64,000 bases of DNA from Deltaproteobacteria bacterium (GCA_026388715.1 JAPLJF010000033.1:1-64000), one strand, 5' to 3'; counted from the stretch's first letter, positions 1 through 9,196 are shown. The notes: generated by a model not told the origin, from the sequence alone. Made by a program: numbers and translations.

Positions 1-28
1 GCCCGACAAATATGGTATTCTTTTTCAT
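1..28 (-). CDS. 5' end of a gene running off the left edge
   Basis: Only nine codons are visible on the minus strand (M-K-K-N-T-I-F-V-G). The call rests on a strong Shine-Dalgarno sequence, AAGGAGG, placed 6 bases before the ATG. The lysine-rich start followed by hydrophobic residues could be the beginning of a signal peptide or of a cytosolic nucleotide-binding protein. The product cannot be named. Confidence 0.45.
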
Positions 29-274
29 GACCTGCCTCCTTGGTTATGGCTCTGCGCCGTAGTGAATTGCTCATCTACAGCATAACCCATGTTTGCAAGG
101 GGCAGGTCTTTTGCTTTTAACTGACAGCCATTATGTCTAACATGCCGGTTGAGTCCGCCGCGAAAAGCATGCGGCTCACCGGCGCGTTAGCTTTTACTTG
201 GCAAGCTTCAATTGAAGAACACACCTCATAGGTTAAGGTTTTTCCTGATTCCCCTCATCGTCATAAAAACGAAA

Positions 275-350
275 GTTGATTCATTCAATCACAGGTGAAA
301 TATTTTTAATAGGAATTTTGAGGAAAGAATTAAAAGAATGCCAGTGGCAA
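275..350 (+). repeat. Direct repeat, left copy, flanking the DUF1566 gene
   Basis: This 76-base stretch resembles bases 1442-1517 in the same orientation. The two share a core TTCATTCAATCAC and a common end TGGCAA, with roughly 70% of positions matching by eye. The copies bracket the DUF1566 gene. The rest of 29-647 is AT-rich and holds no convincing gene or RNA. Confidence 0.55.
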
Positions 351-647
351 GGTCAAGCAATGGTAGGTAAGTAGAAAGAAGAGCTTGTTCCTGACAGGAT
401 TTCACTCCGAGCGAGCAGATTGGCAGTCCATAAAATGTGGGCCGAAATTTAAAGGAACAGTAAGGTTAACCCGAGGACATTGGATAAAATCAGATATTCG
501 ATGTGGCAATCTTAACTTCCGCAATCACATGCCCGCGCTGGAAGTAATCCACAGATTTGTCTGAAGAGGCCCTTTTTCTGATCCCCAGTTTTTCTTTTGT
601 AGCAGCTTTTCCACTTAACGGCTTGTTCAAATTTCCAGGGCCACTTC

Positions 648-1211
648 TCACGGACCTCCGCCACGAACACATCGTGTATAGGTGCCCCAATTTTTACTTA
701 TTCTTTGAACCTCGCCACTGCCGAAATGAACACCCCACGCATAATCCTCATTTCCATTATAATTAATAGCCGTCCAATAATAGGACTCATGACACTGGAA
801 TGAAGGATCTATAGTTGGACTACTCGAATCGTCATTGCACCGAGAATACTGTGGATCTGATGAATCGACATAGACTCCAGTCGAGCACACCCTCAAAGAA
901 GTTAACTCATCCACCGTCGGCAACCGCCAGTCCGTGTGACCTGACAGGGACAGATTTTCACAGTAGGCTTGGGCATCAGCCCAATTATATTTTACATTAT
1001 CGTCACAACGCTGCATCTGTAATCCCCACTCCGTCCCGATGATCTGCATGCCGGAGGAGCAGGTGCCGCCACCATGCCCAATTACCGCGGAAAGTAGCAA
1101 CAAGATCGTGGAGCTATCCTTGGCCTGGACCGCCTGAGAATAGACGGGAAGCAGGAGACTCGCCAGCAGCACAACAGAGCAAGAAAACAGGGCAGCTCTT
1201 TTTCCATCCAT
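648..1211 (-). CDS. Secreted DUF1566 (Lcl C-terminal-like) domain protein
   Basis: A 187-residue protein with an N-terminal signal peptide (basic start, hydrophobic core at residues 8-26, A-x-A-type end). One DUF1566/Lcl_C domain follows, recognised by the block W-R-L-P-T-V-D-E-L near residue 95, the Y-Y-W-T-A block near 147, and a closing R-C-V-R-G-G. Members of this family are exported or surface proteins of unclear role, often present as paralogues. Four paired-looking cysteines suggest disulfides in an extracytoplasmic fold. AAGGAG lies 8 bases before the ATG. The gene stands alone between two direct repeats (275-350 and 1442-1517), so it may be a mobile cassette. Domain identity is fairly sure; function is unknown. 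Confidence 0.75.
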   Translation of the reverse strand: MDGKRAALFSCSVVLLASLLLPVYSQAVQAKDSSTILLLLSAVIGHGGGTCSSGMQIIGTEWGLQMQRCDDNVKYNWADAQAYCENLSLSGHTDWRLPTVDELTSLRVCSTGVYVDSSDPQYSRCNDDSSSPTIDPSFQCHESYYWTAINYNGNEDYAWGVHFGSGEVQRISKNWGTYTRCVRGGGP

Positions 1212-1441
1212 GTTTGAATCTCCTTTTACATGAAAGTCCGATCGTCAGCAGGGGCTGACTCCTACGCAGCTGCCCACGAGGTGCGCTGATAAGTAATCAG
1301 CGGGGTGTGGGATCCAAGGAAATAACGTAAACAGTAATGTTGAAAAACATTTCAAGAAGAAAATCCGTGGTAATGTTAACCATTTAAATAAAACTGCAGG
1401 GTGAACCTTATCCAGTATCCTTTAATTAACCTGAAAATGAA

Positions 1442-1517
1442 GAGTAATTCATTCAATCACGGTCAAAATGTTTTTACCAGGAATCCTGAAAAATATTTTA
1501 AAAGGAGCCATTGGCAA
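1442..1517 (+). repeat. Direct repeat, right copy, flanking the DUF1566 gene
   Basis: Second copy of the repeat at 275-350. Short blocks around TTAACCATTTAA (near 1376 and 1520) also recur here, so 1212-1598 consists mostly of degenerate repeats and has no gene. Confidence 0.55.
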
Positions 1518-1598
1518 TCTTAACCATTTAAGGAAAATTGCAATTTAAGATGTTTCCTGAGTATATCAAATAAGCCCGGTGCCAGCTTCAGGTTCATA

Positions 1599-2513
1599 CT
1601 ATGCCGCAGCAGGCATTTGTTCGTTTTCTATTACTGAAAGACCCACCTTGTCCAGGACAAAGTCTGCAGCGGCCTGCGCCTTGGCAGCAGCGGTAAAGAT
1701 GGCCCTGTTATCTTTTTTAAGGATCTGCAACCAGAAGTTGAGATATTCAGGATGGCGCATTCCTTCAAATGGAATACCGGTACCGGCACCTAAGAAAGCA
1801 GCGCCGATCTCAGCTACCAGCTCCTCAAAGGCATAGTCCTGATCACCGAACCTGATCCCGAGTTTTCGATTCAGTCGGCTTGGATGTCCCGACCAATGCA
1901 AAATTTCATGGTAGGCAGTTGAGAAATAGAAATCAAGATTTTCAAATGCTTCCCGTACCGGCAAAACTATATGATCCTTTGATTGAGAATAATAGGCCCT
2001 ACTCCCCCCATATTTCAAGTTCGGTAAGGAAATGATTTTTTCCGCTTCCAGGTTCTTCGTACCTTCAGGCCCCACAGTTATCTTCAGGGGTGATAGTTCA
2101 ATATTCTCGCATTGCTCCACATTGAACACCGTATACATTCTGACAAAAGGAACCATCTTCTGCTTAGCATCTTCAGAGTCCACAGCGCTACTGCCTTTTT
2201 GTTCCATCGCCTTCAGGAATTGCCAAAAGACAATGCCAGTTCCCTTTTCACCTTTCTTGACATGGCCACCGAGCTTTTCAGCATTTCTGAATGTCATCCA
2301 ACGAGTATCGACAAAACCCTTCATATTGGCCACCAGGTTAAGCAGCATGATATTTACGCCCCGATAGGACCGGTCGGTAACAGCATTTCTCTGTTCACCA
2401 TATCGGGCTGTTTCCCAGGGCCTGGTCCAGGGGATAACTCCTGCCTCCAGAGAATTGATGATTCTTTCGGTGATCTCCTCATAAACACTTTTCTTTTCAT
2501 TGTTTTTTGTCAT
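1599..2513 (-). CDS. ardC: ArdC-like antirestriction / ssDNA-binding zincin protein
   Basis: 304 residues. The N-terminal ArdC/TraC-type ssDNA-binding domain (about residues 8-120) shows the family phrase I-P-W-x-R-P-W and Y-R-G-V-N-I-M-L-L. The C-terminal half is a zincin-like metallopeptidase with the motif H-E-I-L-H-W-S-G-H near residue 205. ArdC proteins are carried by conjugative plasmids and integrative elements, where they protect incoming single-stranded DNA and blunt restriction. Length is normal for the family. AAAGGAG precedes the ATG by 8 bases. It sits with RadC, DUF2958 and an integrase, the usual accessory set of an integrated element. Both domains appear intact. Confidence 0.88.
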   Translation of the reverse strand: MTKNNEKKSVYEEITERIINSLEAGVIPWTRPWETARYGEQRNAVTDRSYRGVNIMLLNLVANMKGFVDTRWMTFRNAEKLGGHVKKGEKGTGIVFWQFLKAMEQKGSSAVDSEDAKQKMVPFVRMYTVFNVEQCENIELSPLKITVGPEGTKNLEAEKIISLPNLKYGGSRAYYSQSKDHIVLPVREAFENLDFYFSTAYHEILHWSGHPSRLNRKLGIRFGDQDYAFEELVAEIGAAFLGAGTGIPFEGMRHPEYLNFWLQILKKDNRAIFTAAAKAQAAADFVLDKVGLSVIENEQMPAAA

Positions 2514-2733
2514 AATAATGGCTCCTTTGGTTTGAATATGAGTTGAATAGCCAGCTTTTGGATGTGACAGATATCGAGCAGACTTGGTTCTATACGAAGA
2601 CGGAAAGCCTTTGCGGAAATCAATGAAGATACGAGGGAACAGATTTTGATTGTAGAAAATGGACGTGACGCATGATCAATGCGCCATTTTGAACAAGAAG
2701 AAAAAGATTGAGTTAAAGCGGGGTGGGTTGGGA

Positions 2734-3339
2734 CTACAAACAATCCATATCAAGCTCGGTTATATCAACATCGGGAAATCCATAATCACGGACTAAATCT
2801 TCAATAGAGAATGACTTTCCTTCCGGGCTAATGATGGCAGCTATAAGTTTATCAATGACCACGATTTGTTCTTTAATTATCCAGATAAATTGCCATATTT
2901 TTTCATAGGTATTCCTCTGTAATTTTGAGTCAATATGATACGCACCGCACCCAAAGGATAAAACATTCTCCATCTCTTTACGGTACGACATTAGAGTAAA
3001 GAAGCATTGTTGCAGGTCGTTATTTCTATCAGATGATAATCTCCCGTCTGATATCATTGCGATTGTTTGTGCATACCGAAAGAGGCTATTGTTACGTTCA
3101 ATGAATTGGCCAGATTCGAAAGAATATAAATCATCAATCTCAAATGCACGGAACATAGCTTCCAACTGTTTAAATCTATACAATCTTGGCGGATTACCAG
3201 AAAGATGTTCCTCTGTGCAATTTTCAATGCCTGGTACTAATCCATCAAACTCCAAATAACAGTGAAGCAGATTGTACGCTGTGATTATCCTTGATTCAAA
3301 CTTGAATGCTGTAATTGTTGGGTCATTTAAATTCTGCAT
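2734..3339 (-). CDS. Hypothetical island protein
   Basis: About 201 residues. I do not recognise it. The open frame extends upstream to 3387, but the ATG at 3339 has AAGGAGG about 9 bases before it, whereas the upstream start has no such signal, so 3339 is preferred. The sequence is soluble, mixed alpha/beta to mostly helical, without signal peptide or membrane segments. It contains a helical stretch rich in isoleucine and tryptophan (about residues 145-175) and an acidic C-terminus. It lies between ardC and radC on the same strand, which suggests an accessory protein of the mobile element. Confidence 0.6.
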   Translation of the reverse strand: MQNLNDPTITAFKFESRIITAYNLLHCYLEFDGLVPGIENCTEEHLSGNPPRLYRFKQLEAMFRAFEIDDLYSFESGQFIERNNSLFRYAQTIAMISDGRLSSDRNNDLQQCFFTLMSYRKEMENVLSFGCGAYHIDSKLQRNTYEKIWQFIWIIKEQIVVIDKLIAAIISPEGKSFSIEDLVRDYGFPDVDITELDMDCL

Positions 3340-3517
3340 CGCTAAATCCTCCTTAATATTTGTTGGTAGAACTACTTGGTTAAACAACTCTTTTTACATG
3401 CAATTAATTCGCTAGCTTTTTACTGAATGCATCAATTTTCATGCAATAAACTGATGAAAGTTGGTGGGTAAAATTGATTAAAAAAGACAAAATAAATGGG
3501 TCTGGGCGGGTTGGTTA

Positions 3518-3991
3518 TTACAGATATCCTGAGTCGGCCATTGACAATACCGTATCGCCAACCACCAAGTGATCAAGCAGCCTGACATCGACAACTCGTA
3601 ATATCTCCTTTAATTTATTGGTGAGTTCGATGTCCTGGGTACTTGGCTCGGTCTCGCCTGAGGGGTGATTGTGGGCCAGGATGACAGCTGAGGCATTCAA
3701 TCGTAAAGCCTCCTTGACCACCTCCCTGGGATGTATAGTTGCACAGTTTATTGAACCTCGGAACATTTCCTGAAAAGCCAGCACCCGATGCTTGCTATTA
3801 AGAAACAGGCAGGCGAACATCTCATATTGATAGTTATTGAGTTTATGTCGAATTGCTTCCTTGGCATTATCGGAAGATTGAATAAACGCACCACGCCTAA
3901 CATGTAAACTACTCAAACGTTTGGCGGCGTTGAATATTGCTTCCTTAGAGGCTGGAAGATAGGTGCCATCTTCGTCCTGAATATAGAGCAT
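3518..3991 (-). CDS. radC: RadC-family JAMM protein, mobile-element type
   Basis: 157 residues holding the MPN/JAMM metal site: E75, H107-x-H109 in A-H-N-H-P-S-G, and D120 in S-T-Q-D. It lacks the N-terminal helix-hairpin-helix part of chromosomal RadC (about 225 residues). This is typical of the short RadC copies on integrative elements and prophages, which are often linked to antirestriction genes. The biochemical role of this family is unsettled. It shares strand and spacing with the ardC side of the island. Confidence 0.85.
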   Translation of the reverse strand: MLYIQDEDGTYLPASKEAIFNAAKRLSSLHVRRGAFIQSSDNAKEAIRHKLNNYQYEMFACLFLNSKHRVLAFQEMFRGSINCATIHPREVVKEALRLNASAVILAHNHPSGETEPSTQDIELTNKLKEILRVVDVRLLDHLVVGDTVLSMADSGYL

Positions 3992-4037
3992 GACTTACCT
4001 CTTTGATTGAAATATTGAATGGAGCCAGGAGATGGAC

Positions 4038-4577
4038 TTATTTCTGGCTGAATTTTCTTTCCAAAAAGAAAGTAGATGTACCGCTGATGAGTATCGGCTT
4101 TTGGGGAATAATCTCTGTTGTGGTGAGATTGTTGCGATTAATGAATTTTCTGCCGCCTGAATCAAAGAGATTGAGCCGTTTATCAGAAATTGACTCCACT
4201 ACAGTCCAATGACCATAGTCCTTTGTTTCAATGCCAATAATTACAGATCGCCGGTTTTCAGCGTTGAGAAAGTCATCAATGCTATCCCATAGCTCAGGCA
4301 GAGGTACTTTGACCCTTCTTCTAAAGGGTCTTGAGTAGATGATATCAAGCTCGGGAGAGATGATTCGCTGCAAAATCTTGCTGACTTTAGAAAGCCCCAG
4401 GCCATGGATAGCAAAATGGACAGATCTTCGCTGTTTAATCTGTTGCCTAAGAATTTTAAGCAAAACAACTTGCCATTCTTCGATGCTTAATTTCTTTGAT
4501 ATGAGTCTTGCGGCATTGATAGTGGCATAGGCACCACAGAGACCGTCCAAATTGCCTTGTTGGTATGGAGTTATCAT
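4038..4577 (-). CDS. Papain-like cysteine peptidase-like island protein
   Basis: 179 residues with no signal peptide. A cysteine in the N-terminal phrase D-G-L-C-G-A-Y-A (C14), a histidine in Y-G-H-W-T-V-V (H123) and an aspartate in L-F-D-S-G-G (D139) are in the order of a papain-like catalytic triad (Cys-His-Asp). The middle (residues 40-95) is basic. The start codon directly abuts the stop of the upstream DUF2958 gene, so the two are probably co-translated. Whether it is a peptidase, deamidase or inactive relative cannot be told from sequence. I know similar proteins only as hypothetical products on mobile elements. Confidence 0.6.
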   Translation of the reverse strand: MITPYQQGNLDGLCGAYATINAARLISKKLSIEEWQVVLLKILRQQIKQRRSVHFAIHGLGLSKVSKILQRIISPELDIIYSRPFRRRVKVPLPELWDSIDDFLNAENRRSVIIGIETKDYGHWTVVESISDKRLNLFDSGGRKFINRNNLTTTEIIPQKPILISGTSTFFLERKFSQK

Positions 4578-4892
4578 TTAGTAACAATTGATTAGAGATA
4601 CTTGCTTAGCCGGTACGATCTGCCAGTGTAAGTCACAATCAATTTCAACAAAGCTCACTCTCACCGATTTGAGTTCACGAAATGATATGTACCCCCATTC
4701 GGCATTAATAAGATCTCCATTCAAAATGGTATATCCAAAGAATAGATCCTCACCATCATATTCAACGATATACCAATCACAACCACCAATGAAGAAATGG
4801 AGATGCACATCCTTTTCTGATAGCGGGATTGACTCAGTTTCATACAATCGAGGAATACGATCAAGTCGCTCCTGGGAGGGTGTGTTCCACAT
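4578..4892 (-). CDS. DUF2958 domain protein
   Basis: 104 residues matching the DUF2958 pattern: F-F-x-G-x-x-D-W-Y-I-x-E-Y-D near residue 33, then F-G-Y, W-G-Y-I-S near 67, and a final D-x-D-L-H-W. DUF2958 proteins are short, of unknown function, and recur beside ArdC, RadC and Rep/Tra genes on plasmids and integrative elements. That matches the setting here. Its stop codon touches the ATG of the papain-like gene. AGGAGA precedes the start. Confidence 0.8.
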   Translation of the reverse strand: MWNTPSQERLDRIPRLYETESIPLSEKDVHLHFFIGGCDWYIVEYDGEDLFFGYTILNGDLINAEWGYISFRELKSVRVSFVEIDCDLHWQIVPAKQVSLINCY

Positions 4893-5049
4893 AATAGTCT
4901 CCTTTAAAAGGTTGAATACAGGTCACTGTTAATTGCAGCGTGTTAATACATCTCTTTTCTATGGGCTTCTTTTGACGCAACAAGGCTGGCGGCATAGTTC
5001 AAAATGAACTGTGCCGTAGTAGTAGGACTATTGAGAGCTGGTATAAAAA

Positions 5050-5688
5050 CTATTTGAGGATCGAGTTTGCGAGGTTTTGATTCAACTCTGGTAGGACATC
5101 GGCGTACAAGGCGGTCATATTTATACTTGTATGGCCGAGCTGTTTTTGGACAAAACGCAAATTATTTGTCTTGGCTAAAAGTATGGTTGCATACGTGTGG
5201 CGGGCACTGTGAATTGAATAATGGTCGGGGATATTTGCTGCCTTAAGGGCTTTTTTAAAACTCAAATAGAGACCGGTGGTCGTGAATTTTCTTCCGCTAT
5301 GACTTGCGAAAAACTGAGCCTCCGGGGCTATTGACTCGTCAAACACCTTTTTCTTGAACTCAATATATTCCCTGATATGTTTGATAATGTCACGATCAAG
5401 GTAAACGTCACGTTTTTTACCATTTTCACCCCTGCCCTTCCCGTGGCGGACAATCAAATACATATCACTGATGCCCTTCAAGAACAGGTCCCCAATCTGG
5501 AGATCCGCTATTTCTGAAACTCGTAGCCCTGTGTTGAATGCAATATGCACCAACATGTACCTCGTGATCCACGTACTACGCCCATAAGCTAAATCAACTA
5601 AAGCTTTTTCCTGGCAAGTCTTGAGTAGTTGACGAGCTTCGATAGGCGATAGAAACTTGTCACGAGTAATTCGATACTCGTTATTCAT
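5050..5688 (-). CDS. Short tyrosine recombinase / integrase
   Basis: 212 residues forming an almost naked catalytic domain. The residues R56 (T-G-L-R), K84 (H-G-K-G), H160-x-x-R163 (H-S-A-R-H), H186 (L-G-H-T-S) and the nucleophile Y195 (A-L-Y-A-D) are all present and correctly spaced. The SAM-like core-binding domain (about 90-100 residues) of XerC or phage integrases is missing, so only some 15 residues precede the catalytic fold. GGAG lies 7 bases before the ATG. It could be the island's integrase, although it sits about 11.6 kb from the attachment site. It could instead be a cassette or resolvase-like recombinase of a nested element. Two similar palindromes lie just upstream. Confidence 0.88.
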   Translation of the reverse strand: MNNEYRITRDKFLSPIEARQLLKTCQEKALVDLAYGRSTWITRYMLVHIAFNTGLRVSEIADLQIGDLFLKGISDMYLIVRHGKGRGENGKKRDVYLDRDIIKHIREYIEFKKKVFDESIAPEAQFFASHSGRKFTTTGLYLSFKKALKAANIPDHYSIHSARHTYATILLAKTNNLRFVQKQLGHTSINMTALYADVLPELNQNLANSILK

Positions 5689-5728
5689 CGCATGTCTCCG
5701 GTGTGGGGTAAGAAGGTGTGAAGGAAAT

Positions 5729-5742
5729 GAAGTGAAAACTTC
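5729..5742. promoter_or_regulatory. Palindrome GAAGTGAAAACTTC upstream of the integrase
   Basis: Dyad GAAGT-N4-ACTTC located 41 bases upstream of the integrase start. A second, perfect version lies at 5822-5835. Repeated dyads at this distance fit operator sites for an autoregulator or recombination-directionality factor. Confidence 0.4.
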
Positions 5743-5821
5743 ATTTTTTATAATAACAGTCTACCAGACTTTGATGCAAAAGTCAACAACTATCTGTAAT
5801 TACACTATTTTTACAAATTTT

Positions 5822-5835
5822 GAAGTTTAAACTTC
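5822..5835. promoter_or_regulatory. Perfect palindrome GAAGTTTAAACTTC
   Basis: A 14-base perfect dyad with the same half-site as 5729-5742. The surrounding region 5689-6612 has no gene that I can support. It is AT-rich and contains this palindrome pair plus the hairpin at 6320-6347 and its degenerate relative near 5928-5965. Confidence 0.4.
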
Positions 5836-6319
5836 TTTTTTGCACGGTTTTGATGTTGAACATAAATTTTATCAAAACGACTGTGATTTCAGTGAAATTA
5901 TGTCAGGGATTCAATATAAGATGGACCCCGCCACCTTATAACCAAAGATGATGTCGATAAATCGAAGAACATATACCATTGAGACCAGCCTGCATTGAAA
6001 TCAAGAATTCAAATTATTTGAAAAATACTGATTTTCTCACAGACCATCGCCTGGGGCATATCCTCTGCAGGGATATACCATTATTTTTCGAGTTGCATTG
6101 TGTGGGTTGACAGGTTGAGCCGATCCCTTACATATCAGTTTTCACGGTTTTGACCGATACAATATTGAAAAACACACGAATAATGTTTGGGATGAGATTG
6201 TTGACGCCAAAGACAATGAGCTTCTGCAGGCAGGAAATGTTGAATCAGCGTTGATCACAAAAAAAATGATTTTACATATTTCTGTCAATCAAGTCGAAAC
6301 TTCATCAGATACCGATAGC

Positions 6320-6347
6320 ACACCACCTTATAAGCCAAAGGTGGTGT
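6320..6347. repeat. Hairpin with 10-bp perfect stem ACACCACCTT / AAGGTGGTGT
   Basis: The stem has an 8-base loop and no T-run, so it is not an obvious terminator. A degenerate relative (CCGCCACCTTATAACC... followed by GATAAAT) occurs near 5928-5965. It could be a recombination, origin or regulatory site. Confidence 0.4.
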
Positions 6348-6612
6348 AAACGATAAATTTGGAAGGGGGTGCTGCGGAACCAAAGCATCCGACTTCAACC
6401 AACAAATGGGCTCTGCGATATACATTGCCTCAACTTTCCGAGTAAATGCGAAAACCAAGGAATGTTACTTTAAAGCCGTGACCATGGTAGTTAGAGCCAT
6501 CAACAGTGATATCTATGGGGTATTGAGTAAGTTGCCATACATAACTATGGGTATATATGACTTTAAAATTAATTTAAATTTCTTTTTTTTTAGAAGATCA
6601 GAAATAAAATTA

Positions 6613-8346
6613 TTATTCAATATTACATAAGAATTTCTCAAATAAATCCTTTTTATTAACACTACATATGGGTTTGATTGTTAGATCTAATTGAGGTAGC
6701 CCTACTTCATTGGATATTTTTCTTACTAATTCTATTGGAATCTTTTTTCCTGTTATAACGCCATCATGTTCATTTTTATAAACCGGGATATCATGTTTTG
6801 CACAGGCAATGGTTAAACTATGTATAAAAAATGCCTCTCTACCTTGTAAGAAAAAAGCGGCTAGTTCACGTTTTAACTTGCCCAAGGTTTTTAAATTTTT
6901 TATAACTTCACCATTATCAGTTTCAACTATTTCAACATTATCATTATCTTTGGTAGCTGCATAACCTTTGAACCTCATATTGCATACATTTCTCCAGTGG
7001 TAGTTATTGTGTTTGTACATGTACCGTTGTGAAACTGAATACAATAAGTAATCTCTCCATTTATTGCAGGCTACCAGCATTTCTTTTATGATCATTAAAA
7101 ATTTTTTATGTATTTTCTTGGCCTGCCTGTAATCTTCAATTTCATTATGAATGTTGTTGAAAATGGCACCGTAAGGCCCAGTTTCTGCCCCCATAATGGT
7201 CGAATAGAAGCATTCTTTCCAGCATTCGACTGTTATCCCAACCTCTTCTGCCAATTTTTCTTTATCTATTTTGCCGGCAATGTAATCATTTAACCAATCG
7301 CACTGAATACCGCCTTCCTTAAGTTCATCAGCCAAAATCATGGCCTGGGAGTTTTTTAAGTCGTAATTAAATGTGTCCGCTTCATTCAGGAGGAGAAGTT
7401 TGCAGGGGGTAGTTATGCCTTGAAATCCTCCGTGAATTTCTGTGACTCTCCCACTACCTTGCGGACTATAAGCAGCCTTGTATTGCATTAATTGTTTTCC
7501 ATCATTTGTATATTTATCAATTAGCTCAGGATTTTGGTTCATAATGGTATTAAATGCAAGATTCATGTTAATGAGTAACCCCTTGGCCTTATTGTATTTC
7601 CGATAAGTAGGGTAATATTTTGGATGCTTACGTTTCTCCTTATATGACATATTTGGAAATTTCTGCTTGAATTGATCTTTGACTTTTATATATTCTTTTT
7701 GGACATGCTTGAACTTTTCTTTGGCACGTTCAAGCCATGGCATTATGTCATGTGGATTAAATGGGCAAGGCAGTAATGATTTTATACTTTCCTTAATTAG
7801 CTCTGGTATCTCAAAATCTGGTTTATTATTGTAACATGTGCTCATTTTGTGTTTCAGGGACGTCGTTACTGGCCTTCCTGTGAAGAGATTAACTTTTTGA
7901 GGATATTTGAAGCCTTCAATAAGGGAATCCCATTCCTGTTTAATATTTCTTACAGCAATTGATTGTGCCTTATTAAATATTTTAACATGCAGCCTGTATT
8001 CTCTGCATTTTCCATTTCCGTTATTCGAGTGATAATGATTTGTAAATCTAATGATATTAAGCTCTCGAAGATATTGAGTTGCAACCGAACGTTTTAATTT
8101 TCCCCAAATGAGACCACTATAAATCGGAACTGTAATATGCGTTTCAAAATCCCGGTTCTTTATTGATTTGAGACATGTACTCACATAGAGATGAACAATA
8201 AATTTGTGATAAAGTTTGCGTATTTTTAAAACCTCCATTTCTGAGCCTGTAATCGGAATCCTTGCGGATATGCTCCATAGATATTTGAATAATTCTCCTG
8301 ATCCCTTATAACTATCCATGAAATAGCCATTGCCTGTGGAACTCAT
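6613..8346 (-). CDS. Divergent family A DNA polymerase with N-terminal winged helix
   Basis: 577 residues from the ATG at 8346, chosen because TAGGAGG lies 4 bases before it; the frame extends to 8385. The C-terminal half carries the ordered motifs of a Pol I/T7-type palm. They are G-R near 299-300 with F-Q-G-I (like the G-R...L-Q-N-I block), motif A Y-D-L-K-N-S-Q (D329), motif B K377-x-x-F-Y381-x4-G-A, the block L-Q-G-R-E-A (Q501-G502), and motif C H527-D528. The spacing matches family A order. No 3'-5' exonuclease domain is visible. Residues 67-127 instead look like a winged helix, and 200-260 is a basic helical stretch. It probably acts in element replication or repair. Low GC and lysine-rich composition differ from the chromosome. 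The family call is my motif reading; the function is inference. Confidence 0.65.
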   Translation of the reverse strand: MSSTGNGYFMDSYKGSGELFKYLWSISARIPITGSEMEVLKIRKLYHKFIVHLYVSTCLKSIKNRDFETHITVPIYSGLIWGKLKRSVATQYLRELNIIRFTNHYHSNNGNGKCREYRLHVKIFNKAQSIAVRNIKQEWDSLIEGFKYPQKVNLFTGRPVTTSLKHKMSTCYNNKPDFEIPELIKESIKSLLPCPFNPHDIMPWLERAKEKFKHVQKEYIKVKDQFKQKFPNMSYKEKRKHPKYYPTYRKYNKAKGLLINMNLAFNTIMNQNPELIDKYTNDGKQLMQYKAAYSPQGSGRVTEIHGGFQGITTPCKLLLLNEADTFNYDLKNSQAMILADELKEGGIQCDWLNDYIAGKIDKEKLAEEVGITVECWKECFYSTIMGAETGPYGAIFNNIHNEIEDYRQAKKIHKKFLMIIKEMLVACNKWRDYLLYSVSQRYMYKHNNYHWRNVCNMRFKGYAATKDNDNVEIVETDNGEVIKNLKTLGKLKRELAAFFLQGREAFFIHSLTIACAKHDIPVYKNEHDGVITGKKIPIELVRKISNEVGLPQLDLTIKPICSVNKKDLFEKFLCNIE

Positions 8347-9196
8347 AATGCCTCCTAAAACAATTTCGTAATATGCGACCCTCATATGCAGAGACCTGTA
8401 ACCCGATACAGATCGAGGGACGGGTTACCAATAAACTGGTAACTTTATATACGGATTGTCTTGGAGGTGGATTGAGCGGGACGATCAGGCATGCTTCGAT
8501 CTTAAGTATTTTGTGATCGCAGGAATTTTCGGTTTGTTTGTTGCGGCGTTCGATAACAGAAAAACCTCATCTGAAATGTTTTTGCATGGGGGGGCAAGAA
8601 GGTCAGAGGTACTTATGGCACCCGCTGATACTGTCTTCATTCTTGATCAAAGCGGTCACCACTGTCAGAGAACCCAATCAAGCTTTTTATCTGGAGAATC
8701 AGTTCTCACTTCGGAATGAAAAAGAGTGTGGGGTCATTGCGTTGATAGTATTGCGCTGGAATCTACGAGGATAGAAGTGAAAAACGACAGGTTGTCGCAT
8801 TTGCAATAAGGATAAAAAGAGGATGTATCGACTACTGCTTGTTTTCAAATGAAAATTTGAAAGAATTCCACAGTAGTATCAGGGGGAAAACAGCTTTTTT
8901 GTTAGTGAAGTTGGTTGTAGTAAAATAGTTATGTTTTTGTGTTGAATTGTTATGGTTATGTCACATAATAGCCTGATCCTGTTAAGAAAATATATATTTA
9001 AATAACTATTTACAACTCCTGTCTCATATTCGGTGGTTCAATATATCTTTTCCCTTGTATTGATATCATACACCTCAGTTTTAGCCTGCTGTTTGACAAG
9101 AAAAGGAATGCTTTGAATCGGAAATATCGGAAAATACCAAGCCAAAGCTAATGCCCTAAGAAATTTGAAAAAATGCTGCAACATCTGGTGTCATCT

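Noticed and set aside
2510-2743. 77-codon frame between ardC and the hypothetical gene
   Set aside because: Serine/leucine-rich composition with no ribosome site; looks non-coding.
8456-8774. Two overlapping plus-strand frames of 78 and 87 codons
   Set aside because: No ribosome site, no similarity that I recognise, and they exclude one another.
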